DNA from: CAYMDP01 sp964389375
GTDB taxonomy: Bacteria; Bdellovibrionota; Bdellovibrionia; Bdellovibrionales; UBA1609
Direction: 5' to 3'
Length of the DNA stretch: 64,000 nucleotides
Assembly (NCBI GenBank): GCA_964389375.1
Contig: CAYMDP010000004.1
Span: forward strand, 34,408 to 98,407
The notes beneath the pieces were generated by a model. That model was not told the DNA's origin. It made no database searches and was given only the letters and a program-made list of their open reading frames with translations. Position numbers and translations under genes: made by a program. This document shows positions 25,335-34,140 of this stretch, piece by piece. Position 1 is the first letter of the stretch; each line of letters begins with the position of its first letter.

Positions 25335-27263
25335 TTGAATAATAGTCGGACGTCCTTCAAAAAATCAGCGGTGATTATCCTAGCCATGTTCGGTTTGCTT
25401 TTACCTTTTCAAAACTGTGCTCCAATTGGTGGAGTTCAAACTTCTGAATCGACTGATATTTCTAGTTCTTCTGGTGACGGCGAAACGCCTTTGCCGAATG
25501 ATGGCTCTCTCCCTCCTCCTCCAACGGGAGAGCCGCCTCCAGCGGAACCACCGCCACCACCTCCTCCGGTGGGAGTCGACCCATGTGCTAATAATAGAGC
25601 GCCGGTATTAAGTGGATATCGCCCGACCGGTCAAACTACGGTGCAAACAACTGTTCCAAATCAAAACGCTCGAATTGGTATGGCAACAAATGCGGGGACC
25701 CAAGTTCCAGGTGTATTAACTTTTGTTGGAAATCCTGGGGCTGGTGAAGATACTCAAACACTGAGTCTTCGTTGTAACGTCGCTCACTACGATCAAAATG
25801 GAACGCGACTGACCGGAAACAATTCGGCTTTACTTGCGGTAAGTTGTACGAATAATGGCGGAGTCAATATGACTCGAGATGGATCCATCTGGAGAGCCAA
25901 CCTGACGACGACTCAAGCGGAGGGTCGCGAGTGTCTTGCCGGACGAACTGAAATCAGTGTGTTTGTGCGCGACCAATGTAATGCGAACTCGACGACAATG
26001 AATTACACCATTCAAGTTGCAGATGGCTGTTTGCCCACTCGAAAAGTGGTGGCTTCGGATGCAACTGATAAAAATGATCAATTCGGACACCAAGTTGCTT
26101 TGACTGGAACTTATGCGGCTGTTGTTGCCAGTGAAAATGATCAAAACGGTATGGATTCGGGTGCAGTCTATGTTTACCAGGTCGGTGCTGGAAACTTAAG
26201 CTTCGAAGCAAAACTTCGGCCGACTGATGTTCCTTATGGCGGAAATAATTCAGGACTTGTTGGAGCCACTTTACGAGGTGTGGCTCTGAACGGAACAACA
26301 CTTGCTGTAGGATCTCCCTATTATAGATCCGGATCGGTAACTAGTGGCGCAGTGTTTATTTTTAACCGGGTCAATGGCGTTTGGACTCAAACTCAAAGAA
26401 TTCTTCCTGCTGGTGGAAATGCCGGCGGTGGGGATACCTTCGGAGATGCTGTCGCCTTATCCGGAAACACTCTAGTCGTTGGAGCACCAAGAGATTCTAG
26501 TCGGGGAGTTACTGCGGGCGCAGCTTACGTCTACACGCTTACAGGAAATGATTTTGTTTTAGCTGAAAAAATAACTGCACCAAATGCAGCTGCTCGCCAG
26601 CTGTTTGGTTATAGTGTAGCTGTGGACGGATCTTTAGTGGCAGTTGGTGCGCCGGTCGACACAGTATTCTCCGAAGCGGCGGGTTTTGCTTACGTCTTTA
26701 ATCGCGGCACTGGTTCTACGACCGAGATTAGTGGAATCACAAGTCGTCCGGCAGATATTGGTCAAAGAGCACGATTTGGCGAATCCGTTGGGATCTCTGG
26801 ATCCAATTTGGTTGTCGGAGCAACTCTTGCTTCAAATCCTTCCGGGAATAATGGATCGGTTCGATCTGGCGCGGCCTTTGTTTATTCCATTTCTGCGGCT
26901 GGGGCGAGTTTTAGAAACAAACTCTTCGGTTCGGCGAATCAAATGCTATTCGGTCACTCCGTTTCAATCTCGGGATCCACTGTCGTTGTTGGGTCCCCCG
27001 GGGATGCGGCCGAAACAGGTGGCGATATGGGCGCAGCATACTTATTTCAACTTCCAGCAGGAGCAACGACAACTGCGGTCAATTCAAGTTTTCGAATCAT
27101 GGCTCGGGATCGTCTAAGAGAAGATCGGTTTGGATTCCATGTGGGAGTAGCTTCAGGACGAGTTTTGATTGGAACTCCAATGGACAACTTGTTGTCGTCT
27201 GAGACAGTTTCACAGCAAGAAATCGAGCGCGGCGGGTCTGCGCACTTGGTGACTCTGCCTTAA
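25335..27263 (+). CDS. FG-GAP beta-propeller lipoprotein, first gene of the c-heme cluster
   Basis: The 642-residue protein starts at TTG 25335 behind GGGGGGA. Its signal ends LLLPFQNC with Cys28, a lipobox with Asn at -1. A Pro-rich linker (about 48-82) leads to a region (about 90-235) of beta-rich sequence with five or more cysteines, then roughly seven FG-GAP repeats (about 240-640) with units like FGDAVALSGNTLVVGAP, GAAYVY and FGYSVAVDGSLVAVGAP, forming an integrin-alpha-like propeller. Such propellers bind ligands or partner proteins at the surface. It may be the recognition or scaffold part of the cluster. Function itself unknown. Confidence 0.85.
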   Translation: MNNSRTSFKKSAVIILAMFGLLLPFQNCAPIGGVQTSESTDISSSSGDGETPLPNDGSLPPPPTGEPPPAEPPPPPPPVGVDPCANNRAPVLSGYRPTGQTTVQTTVPNQNARIGMATNAGTQVPGVLTFVGNPGAGEDTQTLSLRCNVAHYDQNGTRLTGNNSALLAVSCTNNGGVNMTRDGSIWRANLTTTQAEGRECLAGRTEISVFVRDQCNANSTTMNYTIQVADGCLPTRKVVASDATDKNDQFGHQVALTGTYAAVVASENDQNGMDSGAVYVYQVGAGNLSFEAKLRPTDVPYGGNNSGLVGATLRGVALNGTTLAVGSPYYRSGSVTSGAVFIFNRVNGVWTQTQRILPAGGNAGGGDTFGDAVALSGNTLVVGAPRDSSRGVTAGAAYVYTLTGNDFVLAEKITAPNAAARQLFGYSVAVDGSLVAVGAPVDTVFSEAAGFAYVFNRGTGSTTEISGITSRPADIGQRARFGESVGISGSNLVVGATLASNPSGNNGSVRSGAAFVYSISAAGASFRNKLFGSANQMLFGHSVSISGSTVVVGSPGDAAETGGDMGAAYLFQLPAGATTTAVNSSFRIMARDRLREDRFGFHVGVASGRVLIGTPMDNLLSSETVSQQEIERGGSAHLVTLP

Positions 27264-27326
27264 GTTTTTTTGAGTTGGTGTTTAAGTTTTGGTTTTATGG
27301 GGATGGACCTTTTGGGGGATAAGAAG

Positions 27327-29564
27327 ATGAGAAACAAGATAAAAATCCTAAGTGTCGCGGCAATCATGGGATTGGCTCTGAATCACTTGCCTTCTTCCAG
27401 TTTGACGGTCGACGGGGATCGCGTCATGCCCGACGGACGAGTGTTGGTTCGTGGTTCTGCTGAGTGGCAAAATCAAATGCAAGTCGATGGCCTTGTTGCT
27501 CTCTATCTGTTTAGAGAAACCTCTGGTCCAGTATTAGATCTTTCAGGATATCGAAATTCAAATGGAGACCTTGAGCCACTGAATTTAACGATCGACGATC
27601 CCGACTCCGGCGGCCCAAGTGCTGAGGTTCGTCGCCCTGGTTCTCACCTTGCGATTGATTTTCCGACACTGGTTCGCTCTTCTGGACCAGCCGCTAAGAT
27701 CCATCGCGAGTGCCGGGCCTCTCAGCAACTTTCTGTAGAGACTTGGATTAGTAATCGACAAGATTCTGCGACTTCACTGTCGCGTCCATTGAGTATTGTG
27801 ACCCTGTCCAATCAGCGAGAGGCAAACCGCGATAATCTATCTTCAACCAACCGAAACTTCTTTCTTGCACAAGAATACGATGAGGGACCTCGGTATAGAG
27901 CGATTCTTAGAACCTCAAGCTCGGCAGATACTCGAGATGAAGAAGGTGCATTTATCCGGTCTGCTGCGGGTGTGGCCGAAAGAAATGTTCTTCAACACGT
28001 TGTTATGACGCGTTTTCGTGATGTGGCTGCAGGTGGACGAGAGGTCACTCGGCTCTATGCCAGTGAGCGAAGTGATTCGGGCCAAACCCTAGACTTGCTC
28101 CGTGAAGAAGTCGTCAACGACGGTGGGCTTTCAGGGACCTTTAACAATTGGGACGCAAATGCGGTGCTCGGGATTGGAAATGAAATTTCTTATGCCTCAC
28201 CTCTGGCAAGAAGAGCAAATGCAGAGGATCGATTCACTACGGAGCAAAGAGGCTGGACTGGGGACCTTTATCTTGTCGCGGTTTATTGTAAAGCGCTAGA
28301 GACCGAGGATATTCTAGGAGCTCGAGCTCCAGTAAAAGGGGCTTTTCAAAATCTTGGGATCAATCCGGCCGAGCAAGTGACTCAGAATTTGGAAAAAGCA
28401 TCAACGCTTTATCGCCGCCTAACCGGAACAACACTTCCCGTGACAAGCCCATTAATTAAAGACATGGCTCAAAGAATCCAAGGGTCTGGAGAAACGGGCT
28501 TAATGGAAGCCGCGGCCCTTGCAACAAATCAAAGGGATTTTTATAATATTACCGTAAGAGACTTTGCTTCTCGCATGTCCACACGAGATGAGACCGTAAA
28601 TACGGACCTTAATGATTTCTCAGCGACGCTAATTGGGATTGTCCGCGACAATATCAACGCAAAACAACTTTTGACTGCGGACTTTATGTATATTGCAGAT
28701 CAATCTAAGGCTGCGGTCCCCAGTCGAATGCAAGAAGATATTCTTACCTCCAACGCGCACTACGTGGCTTTGGAAGAGGGGCGCTTTAATTTGGCCGAGG
28801 TTTTGGTTCAAGTTCCACAGACTATCTTTGATGGTCGCGAAGTGCGCCCTCATCCAAATGCAGCGGGTCTTTTGACAACTCGAGCTTGGATGGAAGCCCA
28901 TGCAACGGCAGGAACGAATCGCCGATTGGTGGAGTACGCCTTTAGACAGTTCTTGTGTATCCCAATGGACAAATGGTCTGATAGCTATGCGCCAGATGAC
29001 TATGTCGGTCGAGACATTGATCGCTTTCCAGCTGGAGACAACACAAATTACACAACGACCTGTCGAGCTTGTCACTCAACGATGGACAGTCTTCGTGGAG
29101 CCTTTGCCTTTTATGACTTCAGCAATGGCTTTGCAAAGTATTCTTGGTACATGACTCCTGCGGCCCCAGATGCTGAGGACACGCCAACCACGATTCGAGT
29201 GACAAATCCCCAGACCATGGTTGTTGCAAAGATGAATCACAACGATCTAGGACGTGGTGGCCGAGAAACTCGAGACAGCTACTTCTTTAACAACGCGACA
29301 ACTGGAGTTAACGGAACTTACTTTCAGTGGAGTGGGCGTAAAGAAGGCTACGGAGTGAAAGACTTCGGGGATATGCTATCCAACTCATCCGCATTTCCAA
29401 CATGTATGGCTCAAAGAGTATTTCGCTCTGTTTGTAAGCGCGAGCCCGCAAGCTTTGATCGAGCTATGATCAATCGCGTGGCTCAAGACTTTGTATCCTC
29501 GAACTTTAATTTGAAAACTTTGTTTCAAAGGGTCGCAATCTCAACTGAATGTGTTGGCCAATAA
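27327..29564 (+). CDS. Exported protein with LamG-like domain and one CxxCH heme site (DUF1592/DUF1585-like)
   Basis: The 745-residue protein has an N-terminal signal sequence and a LamG/concanavalin-like domain (about 50-330; DGLVALYLFRETSGPVLDLSG is the usual opening). The second half resembles the planctomycete DUF1592/DUF1588/DUF1585 proteins: it holds CRACHSTMDSLRGAFAFYD with a c-type heme site at Cys579-Cys582-His583, and ends in a DUF1585-like segment with MLSNSSAFPTCMAQRVFRSV. The function of that family is unknown; it co-occurs with DUF1501 and DUF1552 proteins, as here. I take ATG 27327 with GGGGGAT 7-13 nt upstream over the ORF's far TTG at 27270. Confidence 0.75.
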   Translation: MRNKIKILSVAAIMGLALNHLPSSSLTVDGDRVMPDGRVLVRGSAEWQNQMQVDGLVALYLFRETSGPVLDLSGYRNSNGDLEPLNLTIDDPDSGGPSAEVRRPGSHLAIDFPTLVRSSGPAAKIHRECRASQQLSVETWISNRQDSATSLSRPLSIVTLSNQREANRDNLSSTNRNFFLAQEYDEGPRYRAILRTSSSADTRDEEGAFIRSAAGVAERNVLQHVVMTRFRDVAAGGREVTRLYASERSDSGQTLDLLREEVVNDGGLSGTFNNWDANAVLGIGNEISYASPLARRANAEDRFTTEQRGWTGDLYLVAVYCKALETEDILGARAPVKGAFQNLGINPAEQVTQNLEKASTLYRRLTGTTLPVTSPLIKDMAQRIQGSGETGLMEAAALATNQRDFYNITVRDFASRMSTRDETVNTDLNDFSATLIGIVRDNINAKQLLTADFMYIADQSKAAVPSRMQEDILTSNAHYVALEEGRFNLAEVLVQVPQTIFDGREVRPHPNAAGLLTTRAWMEAHATAGTNRRLVEYAFRQFLCIPMDKWSDSYAPDDYVGRDIDRFPAGDNTNYTTTCRACHSTMDSLRGAFAFYDFSNGFAKYSWYMTPAAPDAEDTPTTIRVTNPQTMVVAKMNHNDLGRGGRETRDSYFFNNATTGVNGTYFQWSGRKEGYGVKDFGDMLSNSSAFPTCMAQRVFRSVCKREPASFDRAMINRVAQDFVSSNFNLKTLFQRVAISTECVGQ

Positions 29565-29581
29565 GGTTGAGTGGGGGAAAT

Positions 29582-30250
29582 ATGAAACGGATAATTAACC
29601 GAAGAAAAATTCAAGTGTTCGCAGCCATTTTGGCAGTCACTGCGGCCTCGGCTATCTTTGGCCATGGTTGTAGTGGAATTGGTCAAAGTTCAAAGTCCAA
29701 CTCGGGGGCCAACTCTTTGGGAGCAGATGTTCCCAGTGACTTTGTGCCGATTCCAAATCAACGAACAGTCTCGACTGTGTATGCAAAGCAAATTTTGGAC
29801 AACAATGTATCTTGTACGGGAATTGGGAGCGAAAGTACTCAGACTCGCTCGGTCTGGACCGAAAGACGAGGGTCATTAAGTGAATATGGATACGCGACCC
29901 ATATTACCGCACCTAAGTTAATGGCAATTGCCTCGGTGGCAGGCGAAGTCTGCAATGACTTGATTCGCGCAGAGCGAGCTCGAGGAAGTCAGGATCGAAA
30001 CATTTTCACCAGTTTTGATTTGTCCGCAACACCAGGTCGTCTTCCAGCTTCTTCTGATATTTCGGATGCAGCCTCTCGCTTAGCTTTGGCTTGCTGGCAA
30101 AGAAACGTTCGTGAGGATGAGATTCGAATTATCGAAAGCAATGTCATGGAAGCCATGTCCGGAGCTATGGTGAATGCACGGCAAGTTGAAAACGCAGCAC
30201 TTTTACTGTGCACGGGGATGTTGTCGAGTTTATCGGCGATCGAGATCTAG
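29582..30250 (+). CDS. Small lipoprotein of the c-heme cluster
   Basis: The 222-residue product has a long N-terminal hydrophobic signal with lipobox-like GHGC (Cys30). The mature part is Ser/Asn-rich at first, then mostly helical with six cysteines (VSCTG, VCNDL, LACWQ, LLCTG). No family recognised. It begins 17 nt after the stop of the LamG/heme gene behind GGGGGA, and is followed by the DUF1501-like gene, so it is translated with them and perhaps forms part of the same complex. Confidence 0.75.
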   Translation: MKRIINRRKIQVFAAILAVTAASAIFGHGCSGIGQSSKSNSGANSLGADVPSDFVPIPNQRTVSTVYAKQILDNNVSCTGIGSESTQTRSVWTERRGSLSEYGYATHITAPKLMAIASVAGEVCNDLIRAERARGSQDRNIFTSFDLSATPGRLPASSDISDAASRLALACWQRNVREDEIRIIESNVMEAMSGAMVNARQVENAALLLCTGMLSSLSAIEI

Positions 30251-30314
30251 CTTAAAGTGAACTGAGCGAGCCAGAGTATTTTGTGGTTTTTGTAAAAGGG
30301 TTTTGGGGGATGAG

Positions 30315-31763
30315 ATGAAAAAAGTTAAAAAAGTGACTCAAAAAATTGAAGACGGGTCTGTTGAAAAGGCCTTGCCTACTTTTGAACACCTTCATGAAAA
30401 GCCACTGAATATGATGAGCCGACGAGACCTTTTGTCTGCTGGGCTCATTCAGTTTTCTGCAGCACTCACCTTGCCCTCAATTTACTCACTCTTTGCGGGC
30501 GCAGGTTTGGCGCAAGCTCAAGAAATCGTTTGTGCGGGAGCGGCTGGAAGCAGTCTAGTTCCAATTATTACAGTCAATCTTGCTGGTGGAGCTGGGCTTG
30601 CCGCAAACTTTGTTCCTCATGATCAAGCTTTACAGCCTTTACAAAGTTATAACCGTTTGGGATTAGGTGCTGCGGGCTCATTTACCATGGACTACGAATT
30701 TAAAAATCGAGCCCCCTTTGCGGCCAATATCAGTCGGTTTATCGTAGGGGTTCGAGCGCAAGCTCTTCCTGCGACTTTGGCAAACACAGTATTTTTAGGA
30801 GTTCCAAACCGAACGGCTGATGATTCGGCGGCTAACAAAATGGTTATGGACGGAATGGTTGCAAAAGCCGGCCGAGTCGGACAGATCTTGCCAACTCTGG
30901 GGCGCAATCGCAATCAAGCGGCATTTGTAAATCCTCCGAATCCAATCCCGGTCAGATCTTTTGCCAATATTTCGGATGCGATTAGCGTAAAAAATAGTTT
31001 GGCCAATTTATCCAAAGCTCAACAGGAAAGATTATTTCGCATGACCCAGGATTTAAGCGCGAGCCAAACCGCAAGGCTTCAGGGGTTAAGTGGAGGCAAT
31101 GAATTAAGAACGCTGATTCAGTGTGCGAATAGAGATAACACTAGATTGATTGCATCAACTGATCCTGGAGTGGATCCGGCATTAAATGCAAACTTCGCTG
31201 CAGTCTGGGGCATTAACGCAAATAATAGAAATGGGGACAACTACGCGCGAGCTGCAGTTGTGTACAACGTATTAAACGGAAACGCTCCGACCGGAAATAT
31301 CGAAATGGGCGGTTATGATTACCATGATGGAAGCCGCACGAGTGGAGACCAAAGAGACGAGAACGCAGGAGTTCTTGTTGGTCAAATCCTTCAATCATTT
31401 GCTGTGATGGGAGTGAAGGCCTTTTTGGTAGTGACAACAGATGGCTCTGTGACAGGACCTATTTCAGAAACTCCCGGAGGAATTTGGACTTCCGATCGCG
31501 GAACAGCGGGAATGGCTTACATGATGGCCTACGATCCGTCGGGTTCAGTCAATGCCTCAAGTTTTCAGTTGGGACATTTTCTTCCTGGAAGAGATCAGCA
31601 GGGCGTGGATCAAAGTTTTATTACTGGAGGAACTCCTGAGCTTGCCGCAGCGGGAATGTTTGCGAACTATTTGAGTTTTAGCGGCCAATTGGGCTTAATT
31701 GATCGAGTGATTCCAAGAGTGATCTCTGCCGGTGACTTAGACCGAGTGGTTAAGATCGCTTAG
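30315..31763 (+). CDS. Tat-exported DUF1501-like protein
   Basis: The 482-residue protein carries a twin-arginine signal: MSRRDLLSAGLIQFSAALTLPS (Arg36-Arg37) after a 30-residue cytoplasmic leader, so it is folded before export. The mature part resembles DUF1501 (sulfatase/alkaline-phosphatase-like superfamily members of unknown role): GGYDYHDGSRT, a helix QILQSFAVMGVKAFLVVTTDGSV, then a SDRGTAGMAYMMAY section in place of the usual GTDHGxG. DUF1501 proteins pair with DUF1592 or DUF1800 proteins in planctomycetes and myxobacteria. ATG 30315 has GGGGGA 5 nt upstream. A metal or cofactor may be inserted before export. Confidence 0.7.
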   Translation: MKKVKKVTQKIEDGSVEKALPTFEHLHEKPLNMMSRRDLLSAGLIQFSAALTLPSIYSLFAGAGLAQAQEIVCAGAAGSSLVPIITVNLAGGAGLAANFVPHDQALQPLQSYNRLGLGAAGSFTMDYEFKNRAPFAANISRFIVGVRAQALPATLANTVFLGVPNRTADDSAANKMVMDGMVAKAGRVGQILPTLGRNRNQAAFVNPPNPIPVRSFANISDAISVKNSLANLSKAQQERLFRMTQDLSASQTARLQGLSGGNELRTLIQCANRDNTRLIASTDPGVDPALNANFAAVWGINANNRNGDNYARAAVVYNVLNGNAPTGNIEMGGYDYHDGSRTSGDQRDENAGVLVGQILQSFAVMGVKAFLVVTTDGSVTGPISETPGGIWTSDRGTAGMAYMMAYDPSGSVNASSFQLGHFLPGRDQQGVDQSFITGGTPELAAAGMFANYLSFSGQLGLIDRVIPRVISAGDLDRVVKIA

Positions 31764-31826
31764 TTTGATTTTTTGTATCTGTGATCGCTATTGTATGTGA
31801 TTGGACGTAGATCTAGGGGGACGTAA

Positions 31827-33449
31827 ATGAAGAAGGGGACAAGAAGTCGTAGGCACAATCGTATGATGTGGCTGTCGGGCATTTGTTCGTTCATTTTGAT
31901 CCTGCTTTTTAACAATTGCTCATCAAGCCACTCCTATGATCCCAATGAATCCCTAGCCTCCGTTTCGGGAGACTGTAATCTTTCAAGTTTTTTTCAAAGA
32001 AGCTACCATCCTTTTCTTCAGACCAATTGCAATTCCTGTCACGTACAAGGTGGAGTGGGAAAAGGGGCTTTTGCCGATCCGGATTTAGGTGTGGCGTGGA
32101 ACGCATTTAGTTTAGTTGGATTTTCTAAAGTGTCAGAGTATGCAGTAAACCCCTCGCACAATCCGCCCTATAGCGGAACTCAGCATCAAGAGACAATCGA
32201 TAATTTGGTTCTGTCATGGGCAAATGCCGAAGTTGAAAATGAACTTTGTCGAACTGGAGCTGCCGTCGACGATGGTCGAACGTTTAACGATGCCGAATGG
32301 TATCAAACGCGCAGCAAGCCGATCGGAATCACCAGCCTCACCGGAACTTCAACGATCACCTTTGATCTTGCCCAAGATTTATTACCGGGTGCCATGGCAG
32401 CACCAAATTTGACAGGTGCTCGTTTTCGTCTTCGCTTTGCGGTTCGTGAGATCACGGGGGCTCCATATTATATGGTTAGCAATCCGGTTCTGGATTTGAC
32501 AAACTCAAATACAGATTTGGATCTTGAAGGCCTTCGCGTAAAGATTAACGGCAGATGGATTGATGATCAGACGACTTTTACCCTTTTAAGAACTCAAACT
32601 CGCAGGGGAGAAGGACGAGATGTGATCGTGTCCTCTGGAGTGCTGAATGCTTTAGGAACTCTTAGAAGTTCTGATGTGGTATCAGTGGCCTTCAGACGAC
32701 TTGATCCAGTGACACTTCCTCCGCCTCCAGCTCCGACTCCTGTAAACTTTCGAGTTGAAAACTTCACCCCGACCGAAGAGGGCGGACTTTACGATGTATG
32801 GGTGGATCTAGCACAAGCTATTCCGGATCGCCCGGTCATTATTGGTCTTGAGGTGGATAGCTCAACCACGGCGACTCCAATTCGAAGTGGAAGAGAAGTG
32901 GTAAATCAAGATGGGGACACAATCGAGATTGATAACTTTGACTGGAATTTTAAGACAGACACTTTATCTATGACTTTGATTCCGGGTCAGACCTCGGCGC
33001 GGGTGCAACTTCGAATTGCAGATAACGATCGCTACGACCGAGTCGGAACTCAGAATAAACGTGTGGTTTTACGCCTTGGTTCGGTGACGGGAGCCATTGC
33101 GGGAACAAGAAATCGCTACACCCTAACTATTCCGGATGACGACCCAGCTCCAGACCCCAACAGTCTAGTGCCCACTTATTCTCAACTAATGGGTCCTGGC
33201 GGAGTGTTTGCGACCTATTGTATTCAGTGTCACAACTCGGTCGATCGCGCTCAGGGTTATGATATTTCTAATTACGAAGAAATGATTCAAAATCGCGTTT
33301 TGGTGCCGGGTGATATTTCCAGTAAGATGTTTGTACGTATGAATTCTGCGGTTCCTGGTGTGGCGACAATGCCTTTAACCGGACTTCTGCCAGTTTATTT
33401 AAGAAAACAAGTTGAGGATTGGATTTTAAATGGAGCTAGAAATGACTAA
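31827..33449 (+). CDS. Lipoprotein with two CxxCH heme-c sites and a Calx-beta-like domain
   Basis: The 540-residue protein has a lipobox-like LLFNNC (Cys31). A first c-type heme motif CNSCH (68-72) lies in a cytochrome-like segment, followed by a beta-rich region (about 130-300), a domain (about 305-430) resembling Calx-beta/immunoglobulin folds (NRVVLRLGSV-type strands) after a Pro-rich linker, and a second CIQCH (465-469) with YEEMIQNRVLVPGDISSKMFVRM, as in planctomycete cytochrome-c-like modules. It may move electrons at the outer membrane or bind heme. Ribosome site GGGGGA precedes ATG 31827. The next gene overlaps its end by 8 nt. Confidence 0.75.
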   Translation: MKKGTRSRRHNRMMWLSGICSFILILLFNNCSSSHSYDPNESLASVSGDCNLSSFFQRSYHPFLQTNCNSCHVQGGVGKGAFADPDLGVAWNAFSLVGFSKVSEYAVNPSHNPPYSGTQHQETIDNLVLSWANAEVENELCRTGAAVDDGRTFNDAEWYQTRSKPIGITSLTGTSTITFDLAQDLLPGAMAAPNLTGARFRLRFAVREITGAPYYMVSNPVLDLTNSNTDLDLEGLRVKINGRWIDDQTTFTLLRTQTRRGEGRDVIVSSGVLNALGTLRSSDVVSVAFRRLDPVTLPPPPAPTPVNFRVENFTPTEEGGLYDVWVDLAQAIPDRPVIIGLEVDSSTTATPIRSGREVVNQDGDTIEIDNFDWNFKTDTLSMTLIPGQTSARVQLRIADNDRYDRVGTQNKRVVLRLGSVTGAIAGTRNRYTLTIPDDDPAPDPNSLVPTYSQLMGPGGVFATYCIQCHNSVDRAQGYDISNYEEMIQNRVLVPGDISSKMFVRMNSAVPGVATMPLTGLLPVYLRKQVEDWILNGARND

Positions 33450-34140
33450 AAGATCTATGGGACACTCAAAATCCTTTCTTTTATGTTTAATGGCTTTGAT
33501 GCTGATTCTGCCATTTCAAAATTGTGCCAAACAACACGACCAACAGCTCGTTCAATCTTCCTCGGATCAAAACTTGATTTTTTTCCAGGGAGAAGTGCAA
33601 AAGGTATTTCAGGCAAAATGTGCAAGCTGTCACCAGCCCGGAAACGGATCTGAGTTAGAAAGCATTATGGATTCGGACGAGCTGATCTCGAAGGGTTTTG
33701 TGGTTCCTGGACGCCCTGAGATGTCTTCGGTCTATTTACTTGTAGTTGATGATATCGAGCCCAGGGATCTTCATTCAAAACTGACGATTCAAGAAAAGGA
33801 TGTTGTGGCAAGTTGGATTATTGCTCTTTATGATCCAACCGGCACAGGAGGCTCCATTGGTGGAGGAGGGGGTGTCGGATCGAACACCTACCAGCGAGTC
33901 CGAAACGAAGTCCTAGTGCCTTATTGTATCAGTTGTCATGGGTCCACAGGAGCTTCGGGTGGAATTCGTTTAGACACTTATCAAACTGTGATGGCACAGG
34001 TAAATCAAAATGCGCCGGCAAGTAGCCCAGTCTATGCGCAAATGCTTTATGACTTTATGCCCACGGGTCCCAACAAAGTTCCCCTGCAGCTAAAGAATCT
34101 TGTTTTAAACTGGATTGTCGACGGAGCTGCGAACAACTAG
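33442..34140 (+). CDS. Lipoprotein with two CxxCH heme-c sites
   Basis: The 232-residue protein has the lipobox LILPFQNC with Cys28, the same motif and position as the FG-GAP lipoprotein at 25335. Two CxxCH sites are CASCH (60-64) and CISCH (162-166), in two similar units joined by a Gly-rich linker; each unit resembles the PSC1 type cytochrome region found next to DUF1501 genes (VxPGxPxxSxVYxxM pattern). It could be a small diheme electron carrier on the periplasmic side of a membrane. ATG 33442 follows GGAG by 6 nt and overlaps the previous gene by 8 nt; the 3' end overlaps ctaA antisense by 36 nt. Confidence 0.82.
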   Translation: MTKRSMGHSKSFLLCLMALMLILPFQNCAKQHDQQLVQSSSDQNLIFFQGEVQKVFQAKCASCHQPGNGSELESIMDSDELISKGFVVPGRPEMSSVYLLVVDDIEPRDLHSKLTIQEKDVVASWIIALYDPTGTGGSIGGGGGVGSNTYQRVRNEVLVPYCISCHGSTGASGGIRLDTYQTVMAQVNQNAPASSPVYAQMLYDFMPTGPNKVPLQLKNLVLNWIVDGAANN

